Positions 52,474 to 61,826 are shown, counted from the stretch's first letter. The stretch is DNA of 64,000 nucleotides from Dermacoccus abyssi (GCF_034541975.1 NZ_JAVYJM010000001.1); one strand, 5' to 3'. Notes: generated from the letters alone by a model not told the origin. A program made the numbers and translations.

Positions 52474-53952
52474 TCAGACGGTGTCGAGACGGCGGAACGG
52501 CTGCGCCTTCTCGACCTGCAGCGCGAGACGCAGCAGGGTGTTCTCGCCACCGCCTCGCCCGGACACCATGACGCCCACGGGAAGGCCGTCGGCCGTCGCG
52601 CCGAGCGGGAGGCTGATGGCGGGGGCGCCCGTCGCGTTGTGCAGCGGGGTGAAGCAGCAGTACTTGAGTACGCGCTCCATGTGCGTCTCGAAGTCGAGGT
52701 CACCCGCCAGGTGTCCGATCTCCGGCGTGATGTGCCCGAGCACCGGCGACAGGACGACGTCCGGGCCCTTGGCCATCTGTCGGTCGTAAACCTTGCTGCT
52801 CGCCTGCAGACGCGAGAGGAAGACGGGTGCGTGCGCGAGGCGACGCTTGCCGCGGCGTGCAAGCCCGAGCGTGAACGGGTCGAGCTTGCTCGCGTCGAAA
52901 TCCTTGTGGAACAAGCGCTTTCCGCCCGCTGCCGTGTTGTACGCGAGGAAGGCCCAGTAGTCGAGGAAGTCCTCCTGGAAGCTCGCCGGGATGTTCGGCT
53001 CCCACTCCTCGACGTGGTGACCGAGCTCGCCGAGCAGCTTCGCGGCGCCCTCGACGGCAGCGCGCGTGTCGGCGTCCGACGGCGGCGCGAAGGGGCTGTT
53101 GACCATCACGCCCACGCGCAGCGGAGCCTCCAGCTCGGGGTTCGCGCTGACGTCGATGGCAGGCAGCTTGCGGTTGCGGCGCACCCGCTCGGCCTCCTCG
53201 AAGAAGGTCACCGTGTCGCGCACTGTGCGGGTGAGAACCGAGTCGGCGACGATCTTGACCGGCATGGACGCCGCGCTTTCGCCGAGCACGAGGCGTCGTC
53301 GCGTCGGCTTGAGACCGACCAGCCCGCAGGCTGCCGCCGGGATGCGGATCGAGCCGCCGCCGTCGTTGCCGTGCGCGATGGGCAGGGCACCCGACGCGAC
53401 GAGGGCCGCGGCGCCACCGGACGAACCGCCCGAGGAGCGGCTCGTGTCCCACGGGTTGCGGGTGACGTCGTCGCCCGGACGCTCCGTCGTCGCCGTCCAG
53501 CCGAAGGGGGGCATCGTCGTGGTGCCGATCGGCACGAGGCCGGTGGCGAGCATCTGTGTGGCGATCTTGCCGCTGCGGCGGTTGCTCACGCGCGGCATGG
53601 CCTGTGAGCCCTGCGTCATGGGCACACCCGCAACAACGATGTTGTCCTTGAACGCGCTCGGCACGCCGCGCAGACCGGCGCCGTGCTTGTCGTGAACGCC
53701 GCCGCTCAGGCCGGAGTCGATGCGGCCGGCGCGCTGACGGGCCCGCTTCGCGTCGAGGAACTCGAGGGCGTTGAGGACGCCGTCGACCTTTTCGACACGT
53801 GCCAACGCGGCTTCGACAGCTTCGCTCGCGCTCACCTCGCCGGCCGCGATGGCGGCGGCCAGCCCCGTGGCGTCGTGCGTCCCGAGCGCGTCGTCACCGA
53901 ACGCGTGCACGCGCTTCGCCGTCGTCTTGCTCGTGTCTGCCTGCGTCGTCAT
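52474..53952 (-). CDS. Amidase signature family hydrolase
   Basis: A protein of about 492 residues with the amidase Ser-cisSer-Lys triad: the Lys is in VPSAFKDNIVVAG, the Ser residues in SRSSGGSSGGAAALVASG, and the GGSIRIPAAACGLVGLKPTR region follows. Such enzymes hydrolyse amide bonds in a wide range of molecules, so the substrate is unclear. ATG 53952 follows AAGGGG. No operon partner is evident. Confidence 0.87.
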   Translation of the reverse strand: MTTQADTSKTTAKRVHAFGDDALGTHDATGLAAAIAAGEVSASEAVEAALARVEKVDGVLNALEFLDAKRARQRAGRIDSGLSGGVHDKHGAGLRGVPSAFKDNIVVAGVPMTQGSQAMPRVSNRRSGKIATQMLATGLVPIGTTTMPPFGWTATTERPGDDVTRNPWDTSRSSGGSSGGAAALVASGALPIAHGNDGGGSIRIPAAACGLVGLKPTRRRLVLGESAASMPVKIVADSVLTRTVRDTVTFFEEAERVRRNRKLPAIDVSANPELEAPLRVGVMVNSPFAPPSDADTRAAVEGAAKLLGELGHHVEEWEPNIPASFQEDFLDYWAFLAYNTAAGGKRLFHKDFDASKLDPFTLGLARRGKRRLAHAPVFLSRLQASSKVYDRQMAKGPDVVLSPVLGHITPEIGHLAGDLDFETHMERVLKYCCFTPLHNATGAPAISLPLGATADGLPVGVMVSGRGGGENTLLRLALQVEKAQPFRRLDTV

Positions 53953-54154
53953 CGTCGTCCCCTTGCACAGAGTCGGCTGGTGGTCGCGGTAGCCCGAGTG
54001 GGCCGCCCAAGAACCCCAGTCTCGCGCGTCCGGGCCCGTTGAGCGGGCACTTCTGATCAAGAAACCTACTTTTGCGTAGCCACTCGACGAGCGCCGGCTC
54101 GACGAGGGCCCCACCCCCGCCCCGAGCGAATCTCGTCCTCTGAGGGCCGTCTCG

Positions 54155-54967
54155 TCACGAGCCGAACTGCGGGACCCACCCCGCTCTGCTGACATTCGGC
54201 AGGACGCCATCCGGGTCGTGATGGACGGTGAGGAAGCACTCCGGGCTGAAGAGTCCCTCGAGCGAAAGTCCGCGTGACGGCTCCTCGCACGCTGCACGAT
54301 CGAGCAGGACGCCTTCCCGAGACGAGGTCACCGCACCGGGAGGGGCCGTCGTGTCGACGATGACTTCCACGTACTCCTTTCCCAACCAAACGAGTTCTCG
54401 GCGACTTGTCCACGGACCGTCCGGTGGAAGCCCCACCCACGTCGACCACGAGACCGTAGGCGGGCACCAGGACGCGGCGATCTCTGGGCCTGTGGCTGCT
54501 CCGAACCCGTACGGCGGAGCAGCGGTGATCTGACCGAAGACGGCTTCCGAGTTCCGGCACGTTTCCATGAAGGCGCGCTTGTGTCGTTCCGAGAGGTCCG
54601 CCCGAAGTCCTACCTGAAACACGGCAACCGGCGGTCCAGGGTCCAGAACCGGTGCGTCTTCGTATTCCTCGTCGTCAGCGAAGTCCGTGTCGAACGGGTC
54701 GTCGAACTCCACATCCTCTGTGAAGGTCTCGGGGAAGGAAACGTGTGCCACACCTCCACCCGCGAGCTCCAAGAAGAGAGAGCCCGAGCTCGCTTCTCGG
54801 ACCTGGGACAGGAGGCTTTCGGCATCGCCGACACGTGTCCGAAGTGGCTCTAACTCCCCAGCCCGCGCCGGGAAGAAGTCGAACCCCTCAGCACTGGCAA
54901 CCTCGCACCAGCTAGACAGAAGGTCGTCGAGCTGTTCGGGCACACAGACGAACCCCATCTCGAACAT
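54155..54967 (-). CDS. Hypothetical protein
   Basis: A 270-residue soluble protein I do not recognise. It contains an acidic central linker (DDPFDTDFADDEEYEDAPVL) that separates an N-terminal half with FVCVPEQLDDLLSSWCEVAS from a C-terminal half with RNSEAVFGQITAAPPYGFGA and WLGKEYVEVIVDTTAPPGA. The composition is more moderate in G+C than its neighbours. It stands alone between an amidase and an oxidoreductase, with no visible ribosome site. Confidence 0.55.
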   Translation of the reverse strand: MFEMGFVCVPEQLDDLLSSWCEVASAEGFDFFPARAGELEPLRTRVGDAESLLSQVREASSGSLFLELAGGGVAHVSFPETFTEDVEFDDPFDTDFADDEEYEDAPVLDPGPPVAVFQVGLRADLSERHKRAFMETCRNSEAVFGQITAAPPYGFGAATGPEIAASWCPPTVSWSTWVGLPPDGPWTSRRELVWLGKEYVEVIVDTTAPPGAVTSSREGVLLDRAACEEPSRGLSLEGLFSPECFLTVHHDPDGVLPNVSRAGWVPQFGS

Positions 54968-55075
54968 GAAGCCATCAACGCCTTTCGCACACAGGAGAGG
55001 CGGCCTCCTGACGAGGAAGCCCTCTCCCTCAGTGTTCCAGAAGGGCGAGGCGTTGCAGAGCCCCGAAGGCTACTT

Positions 55076-56533
55076 CTACCCTGCCGCGGCTTTCCGCAGC
55101 GACGGCGGCGCGATGCCGTGGTCGAAGAGGAGCGTGCGCGCCGCGTGCCAGCCGCACATGCCGTGAACGGCCGGGCCGGGCGCCGTCGCGCCGGAGCCGA
55201 GATAGACGCCGTCGAGCGGGGTACGCCAGGGCGCGGTCGACACCACGGGTCGCTTCACCATCTGCGCGACGCTCACCGCGCCGCCCGCGAAATCGCCCCC
55301 GGCGAAGTTGGGGCTCACCGCCTCGGCGAAGTCGGTGGCCCGCGTCGCGACGCTCGCGAGGACGAGGTCGGAGAAGCCCGGCGCGTACTCCTCGACGGCG
55401 CGTGTGACGAGGTCGGTGGCGTCGAGATGGCTGTCGTGAGGCACGTGGAGGTAGGCCCAGAACGTCGCCTTTCCCTCGGGTGCTCGGGTGGGATCGACGA
55501 CGCTCGGCTGCACCGCAAGGACGTACGGACGCTCGGGCACCCAGCCGCGAGCGACCTGCCGTTCGGCTAGAGCGATCTCGGCGCGCGTTCCGCCGAGGTG
55601 GACTGTGGGCGCCTCGCCGAGACGGGCATCAGCCCACGGCACGGGCCCTGCGAGCGCAAAGTCGACCTTGCTCACGCCGCGGCCGTGCCGGTAGCGGCGC
55701 AGGGCCCGCGCGTACTTCGCGGGCAGGCGTTCTCCGGTGAGATCGAGGAAGGCGGGTACACCGACGTCGAGGACGCAGGCGTCGTACTCGTCGAGTTCGT
55801 CGAGGTCTGTCACCCCGCGATCGAGCACGATGCGTCCACCGTGCGCCTCGAGATCGGCCGCGAGAGCGTCGACGATGGCCTGTGAGCCGCCGACGGGAAC
55901 GGGCCACCCGGCCGCGTGGGCCGTGGCAGCAAGGAGGAGCCCGCCGCCGGCGAGCGCCGGGCTGGGGTGTCGGCCGATGGCGTGAGCCGCGCAACCGGTG
56001 AGCATAGCGGGCGCGATCCCCTCCGCGAACCGGGCGTTCCAGGCGGGGGTGCCGGCCTCGGCGACGCGGGCGGCAAAGATCGTGGCGGCCACCGGGTCGC
56101 GCGGCACGCGAAGCAACGAGTTGAGCGTGAGATCGACCGTTCCGGCGAGGTGGTCGACGACCGGGCCGAGGAAGGCTCGGTACGCGCCGCCGTCACGGCC
56201 GATCGCGTCGGCGGCCCGGTCGAGATCGCGGTACCCGAAGCCGCTACGGCCGTCGGGCAGCGGGTGGGCGAACGACATCTCCGGGACGGCGATGTCGATG
56301 CGGTCGGCGAGCCCGAAGGACTGGAAGAAGGGGCTCGCGAGCGCCATCGGGTGCACCGCGCTCGCAAGGTCGTGGCGAAACCCTGGGAGGGTGATTTCGC
56401 GGGTGGCCGCTCCCCCACCGAGCCAGGCGTTGCGTTCGAGGACGTCGACGGCGAGGCCGGCGCGCGCGAGCGTCACCGCGGCCGCGAGGCCGTTGGGCCC
56501 CGACCCGACGACGGCGACCCGGCTGATGCTCAT
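55076..56533 (-). CDS. FAD-dependent oxidoreductase (phytoene dehydrogenase / carotenoid isomerase-like)
   Basis: A 485-residue flavoprotein. The N-terminal dinucleotide-binding motif is VAVVGSGPNGLAAAVTLARAG, followed by VLERNAWLGGGAATREI; the C-terminal DGVYLGSGATAPGPAVHGMC binds FAD. This is the group related to phytoene desaturases but found outside carotenoid clusters, so the substrate is open. It has no carotenoid genes beside it. The VanZ-like gene lies 29 bases upstream on the same strand. Confidence 0.85.
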   Translation of the reverse strand: MSISRVAVVGSGPNGLAAAVTLARAGLAVDVLERNAWLGGGAATREITLPGFRHDLASAVHPMALASPFFQSFGLADRIDIAVPEMSFAHPLPDGRSGFGYRDLDRAADAIGRDGGAYRAFLGPVVDHLAGTVDLTLNSLLRVPRDPVAATIFAARVAEAGTPAWNARFAEGIAPAMLTGCAAHAIGRHPSPALAGGGLLLAATAHAAGWPVPVGGSQAIVDALAADLEAHGGRIVLDRGVTDLDELDEYDACVLDVGVPAFLDLTGERLPAKYARALRRYRHGRGVSKVDFALAGPVPWADARLGEAPTVHLGGTRAEIALAERQVARGWVPERPYVLAVQPSVVDPTRAPEGKATFWAYLHVPHDSHLDATDLVTRAVEEYAPGFSDLVLASVATRATDFAEAVSPNFAGGDFAGGAVSVAQMVKRPVVSTAPWRTPLDGVYLGSGATAPGPAVHGMCGWHAARTLLFDHGIAPPSLRKAAAG

Positions 56534-56562
56534 GGCGTCAGGATGTCAGGTCGCGAGGGTGT

Positions 56563-57444
56563 TCAGCGGCGACGAATGATCTGGGTGGCGTCCGGGTCGT
56601 CGGGGTCGCTCGACTCCGGGGAGTACGGGCTCTCCGGGTCGAGGTGGCGGCCGGTCGGCATCGCGCGGGTGCGTCCGTCGTCGCCGCGCAGACTCCCGCG
56701 TGACGGGTGTGGTTGCGTCGCGGTGTAGCCGTCGTCCTCGTACCAGCGGGTCGAGTTGGGGCGGTCGTCGAAGTCGGAGAACTCGTCGTAGCGCACGGCG
56801 TCGGGCTCACCGCCACCGAGCGGGAGGTCGGCCTGGGCGGCGGGCGTCGCTGCTGCGGGTTCGCCGTACAGCGCGGCGTCCTTGCGCTCGCGACGGGCGC
56901 GCGCCTTGCCACGCAAGAAGCGGTAGATGCCGACGAGGAGCGCGAGCGCCGCACCGATGAGCAGCCCGATGGCGAGACCCGTCCAGTTGTCGACGACATC
57001 CTGGCTCGAACAGCTGCGCTTGAGCTCGGGGTAAAGATCCTGGATCGTCTCGATCCCCGGTGGAAGCGCGAGGAGGAACGCGATGCCGAGGAACTTGCGC
57101 CAGAAACCGTCGAGGAGCATGACGCCGACACCGGCGGGGAAGAACAGCCAGACATTCGGCGGCCGGGAGCCGGAGCTGAACCAGTAGTCACGGGCGAGCG
57201 GGCGCCAGATCGACCAATCGCACCCCGCCGCCGGGATCCCGAAGTAGTCGTTCTTGACCGGGCTCAGCGTGACGACGGCCGCGACGACGAGGCACCACAC
57301 GACGAGCGCGAAACCGACTCGGTCGGCGTGCGAGCGGCGTCGGGCGAAGAGGAAGAAGGACACCAGCGCGAGGAATGCTCCGACGACGATGGCCGGGCCC
57401 GTCCACGGCAGGGCCTTGAGGATGAGGCGGAACTGTTCGAGCAT
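56563..57444 (-). CDS. VanZ-like membrane protein with a long cytoplasmic tail
   Basis: A 293-residue protein. The first 190 residues contain four or five helices (GPAIVVGAFLALVSFFLF, FALVVWCLVVAAVVTLS, PPNVWLFFPAGVGVMLL) and the VanZ-typical IETIQDLYPELKRSCSSQDV and NWTGLAIGLLIGAALALL. The remainder is a disordered, polar tail with many Arg, Asp and Ser. AGGAGGCG precedes ATG 57444. VanZ relatives affect the cell envelope, but the function here is inferred only. Confidence 0.78.
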   Translation of the reverse strand: MLEQFRLILKALPWTGPAIVVGAFLALVSFFLFARRRSHADRVGFALVVWCLVVAAVVTLSPVKNDYFGIPAAGCDWSIWRPLARDYWFSSGSRPPNVWLFFPAGVGVMLLDGFWRKFLGIAFLLALPPGIETIQDLYPELKRSCSSQDVVDNWTGLAIGLLIGAALALLVGIYRFLRGKARARRERKDAALYGEPAAATPAAQADLPLGGGEPDAVRYDEFSDFDDRPNSTRWYEDDGYTATQPHPSRGSLRGDDGRTRAMPTGRHLDPESPYSPESSDPDDPDATQIIRRR

Positions 57445-57571
57445 GCGTTACGCCTCCTGGCCGTGCGTGTCGGGATGTTCACCCGGTTCCCGGGAGACAG
57501 GACACGGTAGCAACGACGCGTGACCTTCCCGTTATGCGGCGCGCGGGGTGGGCGTCATCAATCACGCACGC

Positions 57572-57640
57572 AGGGCCGAAACCTTCCCTTCTTGTGCACA
57601 AGCGGTCTGCTTGGACGCAAGAAGGGAAGGTTTCGGCCCT
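57572..57640. terminator. Perfect 23-bp hairpin with a structured loop
   Basis: Arms 57572-57594 (AGGGCCGAAACCTTCCCTTC then TTG) and 57618-57640 are exact complements. The loop contains CAAGC/GCTTG, so an inner stem can form. It lies downstream of ahpF, which reads leftward, and upstream of the VanZ-like gene. Confidence 0.8.
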
Positions 57641-57656
57641 CGTGGTGCGGGAGGCG

Positions 57657-59207
57657 TCAGACGCGGATGCTCGCGTCGAACGCGCCGAGCGCGGCCGTGG
57701 CGCCGGAACCCTCTGCGACGACGATCTGCTTGTAGGGCTCGGTCGTCGCGTCGCCGGCGGCGAAGATCGCCGGGTCGGAGGTGCCGCCGCGGGCGTCGAC
57801 GACGATCTCCTTGCGCTCGTTGAGCTCGACGACGCCGTCGAGGAACTCGGTGTTCGGCAGGAGGCCGATCTGGACGAAGACGCCTTCGACGTCGAGCTTC
57901 TTCGTCTCCCCGCTCTCGCGGTCGGTGTACTCGAGGCCGGTGACGGCCTTGCCGTCGCCGAGAACCTCGGTCGTCGCAGCGGACATGACGATGTCGACGT
58001 TCGGCAGCGACTTCAGCTTGCGCTGCAACACCTCGTCGGCGCGCATGGTGTCGAGGAACTCGAGCACGGTGACGTGGCCGACGACGCCGGCGAGGTCGAT
58101 GGCGGCCTCGACGCCGGAGTTACCGCCGCCGATGACGGCGACCTTCTTGCCCTTGAACAGGGGGCCGTCGCAGTGCGGGCAGAACGTGACGCCCTTGTTG
58201 CGGTACTCCTCTTCGCCGGGCACGTTCATGCGGCGCCAGCGGGCGCCGGTGGCGAGGATGAGCTGCTTGGCGCGCAGGGTGGCGCCGGTCTCGGTCGTCA
58301 CCTTCTTGAGGTCGCCGTCGTCCTCGATGCTGGCGACGCTCTGGCCCTTCATGACGTCGATCTCGTACTCGTGCAGGTGCTGGTCGAGCGCCGCGGCAAG
58401 CTTGGGGCCCTCGGTGTACGGCATCGAGATGAAGTTCTCGATGGCCATGGTGTCGAGCACCTGGCCGCCGATGCGGTCGGCGACGAGGCCGGTGGAGATG
58501 CCCTTGCGTGCGGTGTACACGGACGCGGCCACACCAGCGGGGCCACCGCCGACGACGAGGACGTCGAACGCGTCCTTGGCGCTGAGCTTCTCGGCGGCCT
58601 TGGCGTCGGCGCCGGTGTCGAGCTTCGAGATGAAGTCCTCGATCGTCATGCGGCCCTGACCGAACACGTCGCCGTTGAGGTAGACCGTCGGCACGGCCTT
58701 GATGTCGCGCTCTTCGATCTCGTGCTGGAAGGCGCCGCCCTCGATCGCGATGTGGTGGATGTTCGGGTTGATGACGCTCATGGCGTTGAGCGCCTGCACG
58801 ACGTCGGGGCAGTTCTGGCAGGAAAGCGACATGTACGTCTCGAAGCGGAACTCGCCTTCGATGTCGCGGATCTGCTGGGCCTGCTCGTCGCTGATCTTGA
58901 CGGGGTGGCCGCCGACCTGGAGGAGGGCGAGCACGAGCGAGGTGAACTCGTGGCCGAGCGGCAGGCCCGCGAAGTGGACGCCCACGTCGGTGTCGCGGCG
59001 CGCGATCTCGAAGGAGGGTCGGCGCTCGTTCTCGTCGGTGCGCGAGTAGGAGACGAGGTCGTGGAGGGCCTCGATCTCCTTGAGGAGCTCTTCGGTCTGC
59101 TTGGACTTGTCGGAGTCGTCGAGGCTGGCGCGCAGTTCGACGGGCTCGCGAAGGTTGCCGAGCAGCTGCTGGAGCTGGGCGGTCATGTTCTGGTCGAGAA
59201 CGGCCAT
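57657..59207 (-). CDS. ahpF: Alkyl hydroperoxide reductase subunit F
   Basis: A 516-residue flavoprotein disulfide reductase. The N-terminal domain carries SLSCQNCPDVVQAL (a CxxC that receives electrons), then the FAD- and NAD(P)-binding GGGPAGVAASVYTARKG and VIGGGNSGVEAAIDLAG, with the redox pair TFCPHCDGPLFKG. It reduces AhpC during peroxide detoxification. AGGAGGCACCCC precedes ATG 59207. ahpC lies 271 bases upstream on the same strand with a hairpin between them. Confidence 0.93.
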   Translation of the reverse strand: MAVLDQNMTAQLQQLLGNLREPVELRASLDDSDKSKQTEELLKEIEALHDLVSYSRTDENERRPSFEIARRDTDVGVHFAGLPLGHEFTSLVLALLQVGGHPVKISDEQAQQIRDIEGEFRFETYMSLSCQNCPDVVQALNAMSVINPNIHHIAIEGGAFQHEIEERDIKAVPTVYLNGDVFGQGRMTIEDFISKLDTGADAKAAEKLSAKDAFDVLVVGGGPAGVAASVYTARKGISTGLVADRIGGQVLDTMAIENFISMPYTEGPKLAAALDQHLHEYEIDVMKGQSVASIEDDGDLKKVTTETGATLRAKQLILATGARWRRMNVPGEEEYRNKGVTFCPHCDGPLFKGKKVAVIGGGNSGVEAAIDLAGVVGHVTVLEFLDTMRADEVLQRKLKSLPNVDIVMSAATTEVLGDGKAVTGLEYTDRESGETKKLDVEGVFVQIGLLPNTEFLDGVVELNERKEIVVDARGGTSDPAIFAAGDATTEPYKQIVVAEGSGATAALGAFDASIRV

Positions 59208-59412
59208 GGGGTGCCTCCTGGGAGTCGGACGGGCGTCGCTCGCACGTCACGACGTGAGGCGAGCGGGAGTCGGGTCGGAAGTGGGAGTCGGCGAGAACCT
59301 TGGGGGCGTTCTCGCCGGCTTCCACCCGCGGCCCGGGGGACGGGGTGGGGTGGCGGCGGGCGCGGAAGGGGTGAACGCGCCCGTCGTCACCGGCTTGGGG
59401 TGCGCGATGAGC

Positions 59413-59463
59413 GAGCCGCGAGGCTGAGAGCCCGAACTTGCGAGGGGTTCAGCCCCGCGGCTC
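59413..59463. terminator. Hairpin after ahpC
   Basis: GAGCCGCGAGGCTGA...CC (59413-59432) pairs with GG...TTCAGCCCCGCGGCTC (59444-59463). It lies in the ahpC-ahpF gap and may attenuate rather than stop ahpF transcription. The rest of the gap (59208-59412) is G-rich and shows no gene. Confidence 0.6.
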
Positions 59464-59478
59464 CGCGAATCGCAACGG

Positions 59479-60042
59479 TCAGATCTTGCCCACGAGGTCG
59501 AGCGAGGGGGCCAGCGTGTCTTCGCCCTCTTCCCACTTGGCGGGGCAGACCTCGCCCGGGTGGTTGCGGATGTACTGGGCGGCCTTGACCTTGCGGACGA
59601 GCTCGGCGGCGTTACGGCCGATGCCCTCGGAGGTGACCTCGGTGAACTGGATGACGCCGTCGGGGTCGACGAGGAAGGTGCCGCGGTTGGCGAGGCCCTC
59701 GTCTTCGCGCAGGATCTCGAAGTTGCGCGAGATCTGGAGCGTCGGGTCACCGATCATGGCGTAGTTGATCTTGCCGATCGTCTCGGACGAGCCGTGCCAC
59801 GCCTTGTGCGTGAAGTGGGTGTCGGTGGAGACGGAGAAGACCTCGACGCCGAGCTTCTGCAGCTCGTCGTAGTAGTCGGCGAGGTCGCCGAGCTCGGTCG
59901 GGCAGACGAACGTGAAGTCGGCCGGGTAGAAGAAGAAGATGCTCCACTTGTCGGCGACGTCGGCCTCGGAAACCTCGACGAATTCGCCCTGCTTGAAAGC
60001 GGTGGCCTTGAACGGCTTGATGGTCGTGTTGATGAGCGACAC
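59479..60042 (-). CDS. ahpC: Alkyl hydroperoxide reductase subunit C (peroxiredoxin)
   Basis: A 187-residue 2-Cys peroxiredoxin. The peroxidatic Cys is in FTFVCPTELGDLADYY and the resolving Cys in HPGEVCPAKWEEG. KWSIFFFYPADF and HKAWHGSSETIGKINYAMIG are typical of AhpC. GTG 60042 has an AAGGAG site, better than any upstream start. Upstream is the ATTCC-N6-GGAAT palindrome. Together with ahpF it removes H2O2 and organic peroxides. Confidence 0.93.
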   Translation of the reverse strand: MSLINTTIKPFKATAFKQGEFVEVSEADVADKWSIFFFYPADFTFVCPTELGDLADYYDELQKLGVEVFSVSTDTHFTHKAWHGSSETIGKINYAMIGDPTLQISRNFEILREDEGLANRGTFLVDPDGVIQFTEVTSEGIGRNAAELVRKVKAAQYIRNHPGEVCPAKWEEGEDTLAPSLDLVGKI

Positions 60043-60094
60043 GTCATGCTCCTTCGCGTTGGGGATCGGCGGCGAGCGTGGCGCCGCCGCAAGC

Positions 60095-60110
60095 ATTCCT
60101 TAACTGGAAT
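60095..60110. promoter_or_regulatory. Palindrome ATTCCTTAACTGGAAT upstream of ahpC
   Basis: A 5-bp-arm inverted repeat with a six-base AT-rich spacer, 53-68 bases before the GTG. It may be the site of a peroxide or redox regulator. Confidence 0.4.
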
Positions 60111-60310
60111 GACTCCACTTTAGCCTATCTGGTCGCCCTGTCCAACAGCGGGCCGTGAACATCGCGTGAACGACCCGCCCCCCTCGCGGCGCGCCCCGAG
60201 TTCTCAGGCCGACGGCTGTGTGCACATCTGCGATTCACGGTCACATTCGTTCGCGACGGCGTGGTCGAGTCGCGACCATCTTCACCGTCCGACCGTGGCA
60301 ACCTGGGGCC

Positions 60311-60685
60311 ATGACGACCCACGAGCACACCCACCCACTTCGCGGCGTCATGATCTTTGCGCGAGACCCGGAGACGTCATGCCGGTGGTACGCCGAGCGC
60401 GTCTTGCGCGTGGAATCGACTGCCGTGCAGGTTGATTCGGGGCTCTGGTTCGTCGAGGTCGATGGTGCCGAGATCGGCTTCCACCCCGCCGACGTCGAGC
60501 GCAACCCGTTCGGTACCAGCGTCGTTGCCTACTTCGCGACGGACGGAGTCAGCACCCATCGCGAGGCGCTTCTCGATGCGGGAGCCGAGCATCATCGGGG
60601 GCCGCTCACGATCGGCGGCGGGCGCAGCATCTGCCAGCTCGTCGATCCGTTCGGCGGAGTCTTCGGCCTGGACGGCCCGCCCTGA
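60311..60685 (+). CDS. VOC superfamily protein
   Basis: A 124-residue VOC protein: LRGVMIFARDPETSCRWYAE, LWFVEVDGAEIGFHPADVER, VVAYFATDGVSTHREALLDA and the family end QLVDPFGGVFGLDG. Glu in VEVDGAEIGFH and the late acidic residue may bind metal. ATG 60311 follows GGGGCC; longer frames exist upstream but without a ribosome site. Confidence 0.82.
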   Translation: MTTHEHTHPLRGVMIFARDPETSCRWYAERVLRVESTAVQVDSGLWFVEVDGAEIGFHPADVERNPFGTSVVAYFATDGVSTHREALLDAGAEHHRGPLTIGGGRSICQLVDPFGGVFGLDGPP

Positions 60686-60815
60686 CGCCCAGCGCGTCCG
60701 AACATCGTCCGGAAACGCGTCAGGCACGACGCGTTCTCGGGCAATGAGCGCCGCACAACCGTTCACTGCAGGCCCTCACGATCGACGCGCCGTCGAGACA
60801 CGGCTCAACCTTTCG

Positions 60816-61383
60816 TCACGCGATCCACGACAGGCCGAGCAGCGTCTGAACGACCTCCTCGACGGCGGCCGGGCGCGGCGGTGCGCCGTACGTCGCGCCG
60901 TGCAGTTCTCGGCCCGCACCGACAACGGAGTGCGTGACGACGCCTGGGTTGCGGTGGCCCGCGAGCGCGAGTGCAGACAGCAACGTCACCCCGAAACCCG
61001 CTGCCACGAGAACTTGTACGGCGACGACGTCGTCACTGGCGAAGCCGATGTCGGGCTCGATTCCGACGGAGGCGCACAGGTCGAGCAGCCCTGTGCGGCA
61101 GCGCTCGCAGCCCGCGATCCACCGGTCGTCGGAGAACCTTCGCAGTTCTTCCGGCCGCAGGCCCGTCGCTTCCCTCTCGCCGGAGGCGCGCCCCTCCGCG
61201 AGCGTGCCGCCAACCGAACGAGACGGTTCGACGAGGTGCAACGCGTCCCACCCGAGGTGCTCAACGGGGACGTCGTCATCGAAGTGCTGCCCGGAATAGG
61301 CGAACGTGATGGCGACGTCGACCTGCCCCGAGCGCAGCAACGCGGCGGCTTCCGGCGGTTCGACCTCGACGATGTGAGGCGGA
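60816..61383 (-). pseudogene. 5'-truncated LysR-family regulator (effector-binding domain only)
   Basis: The minus-strand frame reads PPHIVEVEPPEAAALLRSGQ, VDVAITF, then DDRWIAGCERCRTGLLDLCA, VVAVQVLVAAGFGVTLLSAL and ends YGAPPRPAAVEEVVQTLLGL at a normal stop. This is the second half of a LysR regulator. The helix-turn-helix and the linker are missing, and an in-frame TGA lies just upstream of the homologous part. The broken end at about 61383 abuts a truncated PLP dehydratase gene reading the other way. Confidence 0.7.
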
Positions 61384-61390
61384 AGTCTCC

Positions 61391-61714
61391 CAAGAGGCCA
61401 ACACCCGTGTCAGCGGGTTGGCCACGGGATGCGGCTTCGCCACGCCGCAGAGCGTCCTGCGCGGCTCGCGCGGCACGGCAGGCAATGTCGGACTCGCCGC
61501 GTTCGAACTCGTGCCGGACGACGCCATCGACGACGCCGCGCACCTGCTCGCCACCCACGCCCACCTGCGCGCCGAGGGCGCCGCAGCTGCGTCACTCGCA
61601 GGGCTGCGTGCTCGTCAGAAGCGGGACGGGGAAGCGCAGGGCGGTTCGGTCGCCGTCGTCGTCACGGGTGGCAATGTCAGCACTGACGAGTGGAAGCGGC
61701 TCGCGAGCCGGTGA
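61391..61714 (+). pseudogene. 5'-truncated PLP-dependent threonine/serine dehydratase-like gene
   Basis: The frame reads VSGLATGCGFATPQSVLRGS, FELVPDDAIDDAAHLLATHA, LRAEGAAAASLAGLRARQK and VAVVVTGGNVSTDEWKRL. These are the C-terminal third of fold-type II PLP enzymes such as threonine dehydratase, including EGAAAASLAG and TGGNVS. The Lys that binds PLP and the N-terminal two-thirds are absent. It begins only a few bases from the broken end of the LysR remnant. Confidence 0.65.
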
Positions 61715-61744
61715 CGCGTCCCTCGACGGAGGGCCCCAGGCCAT

Positions 61745-61803
61745 GGGAGCGAAACACCCTCGATGGAGCGTTGCGACGCTCCCACCGAGGGTGTCCTGCT
61801 CCC
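61745..61803. repeat. Repeat family B, left copy (hairpin)
   Basis: Arms 61745-61770 and 61777-61803 pair over about 26 bases (GGGAGCGAAACACCCTCG...). It is followed by CGTCGGCG, as is the right copy. Confidence 0.8.
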
Positions 61804-61826
61804 GTCGGCGCAGATGCTCCCGTCGG

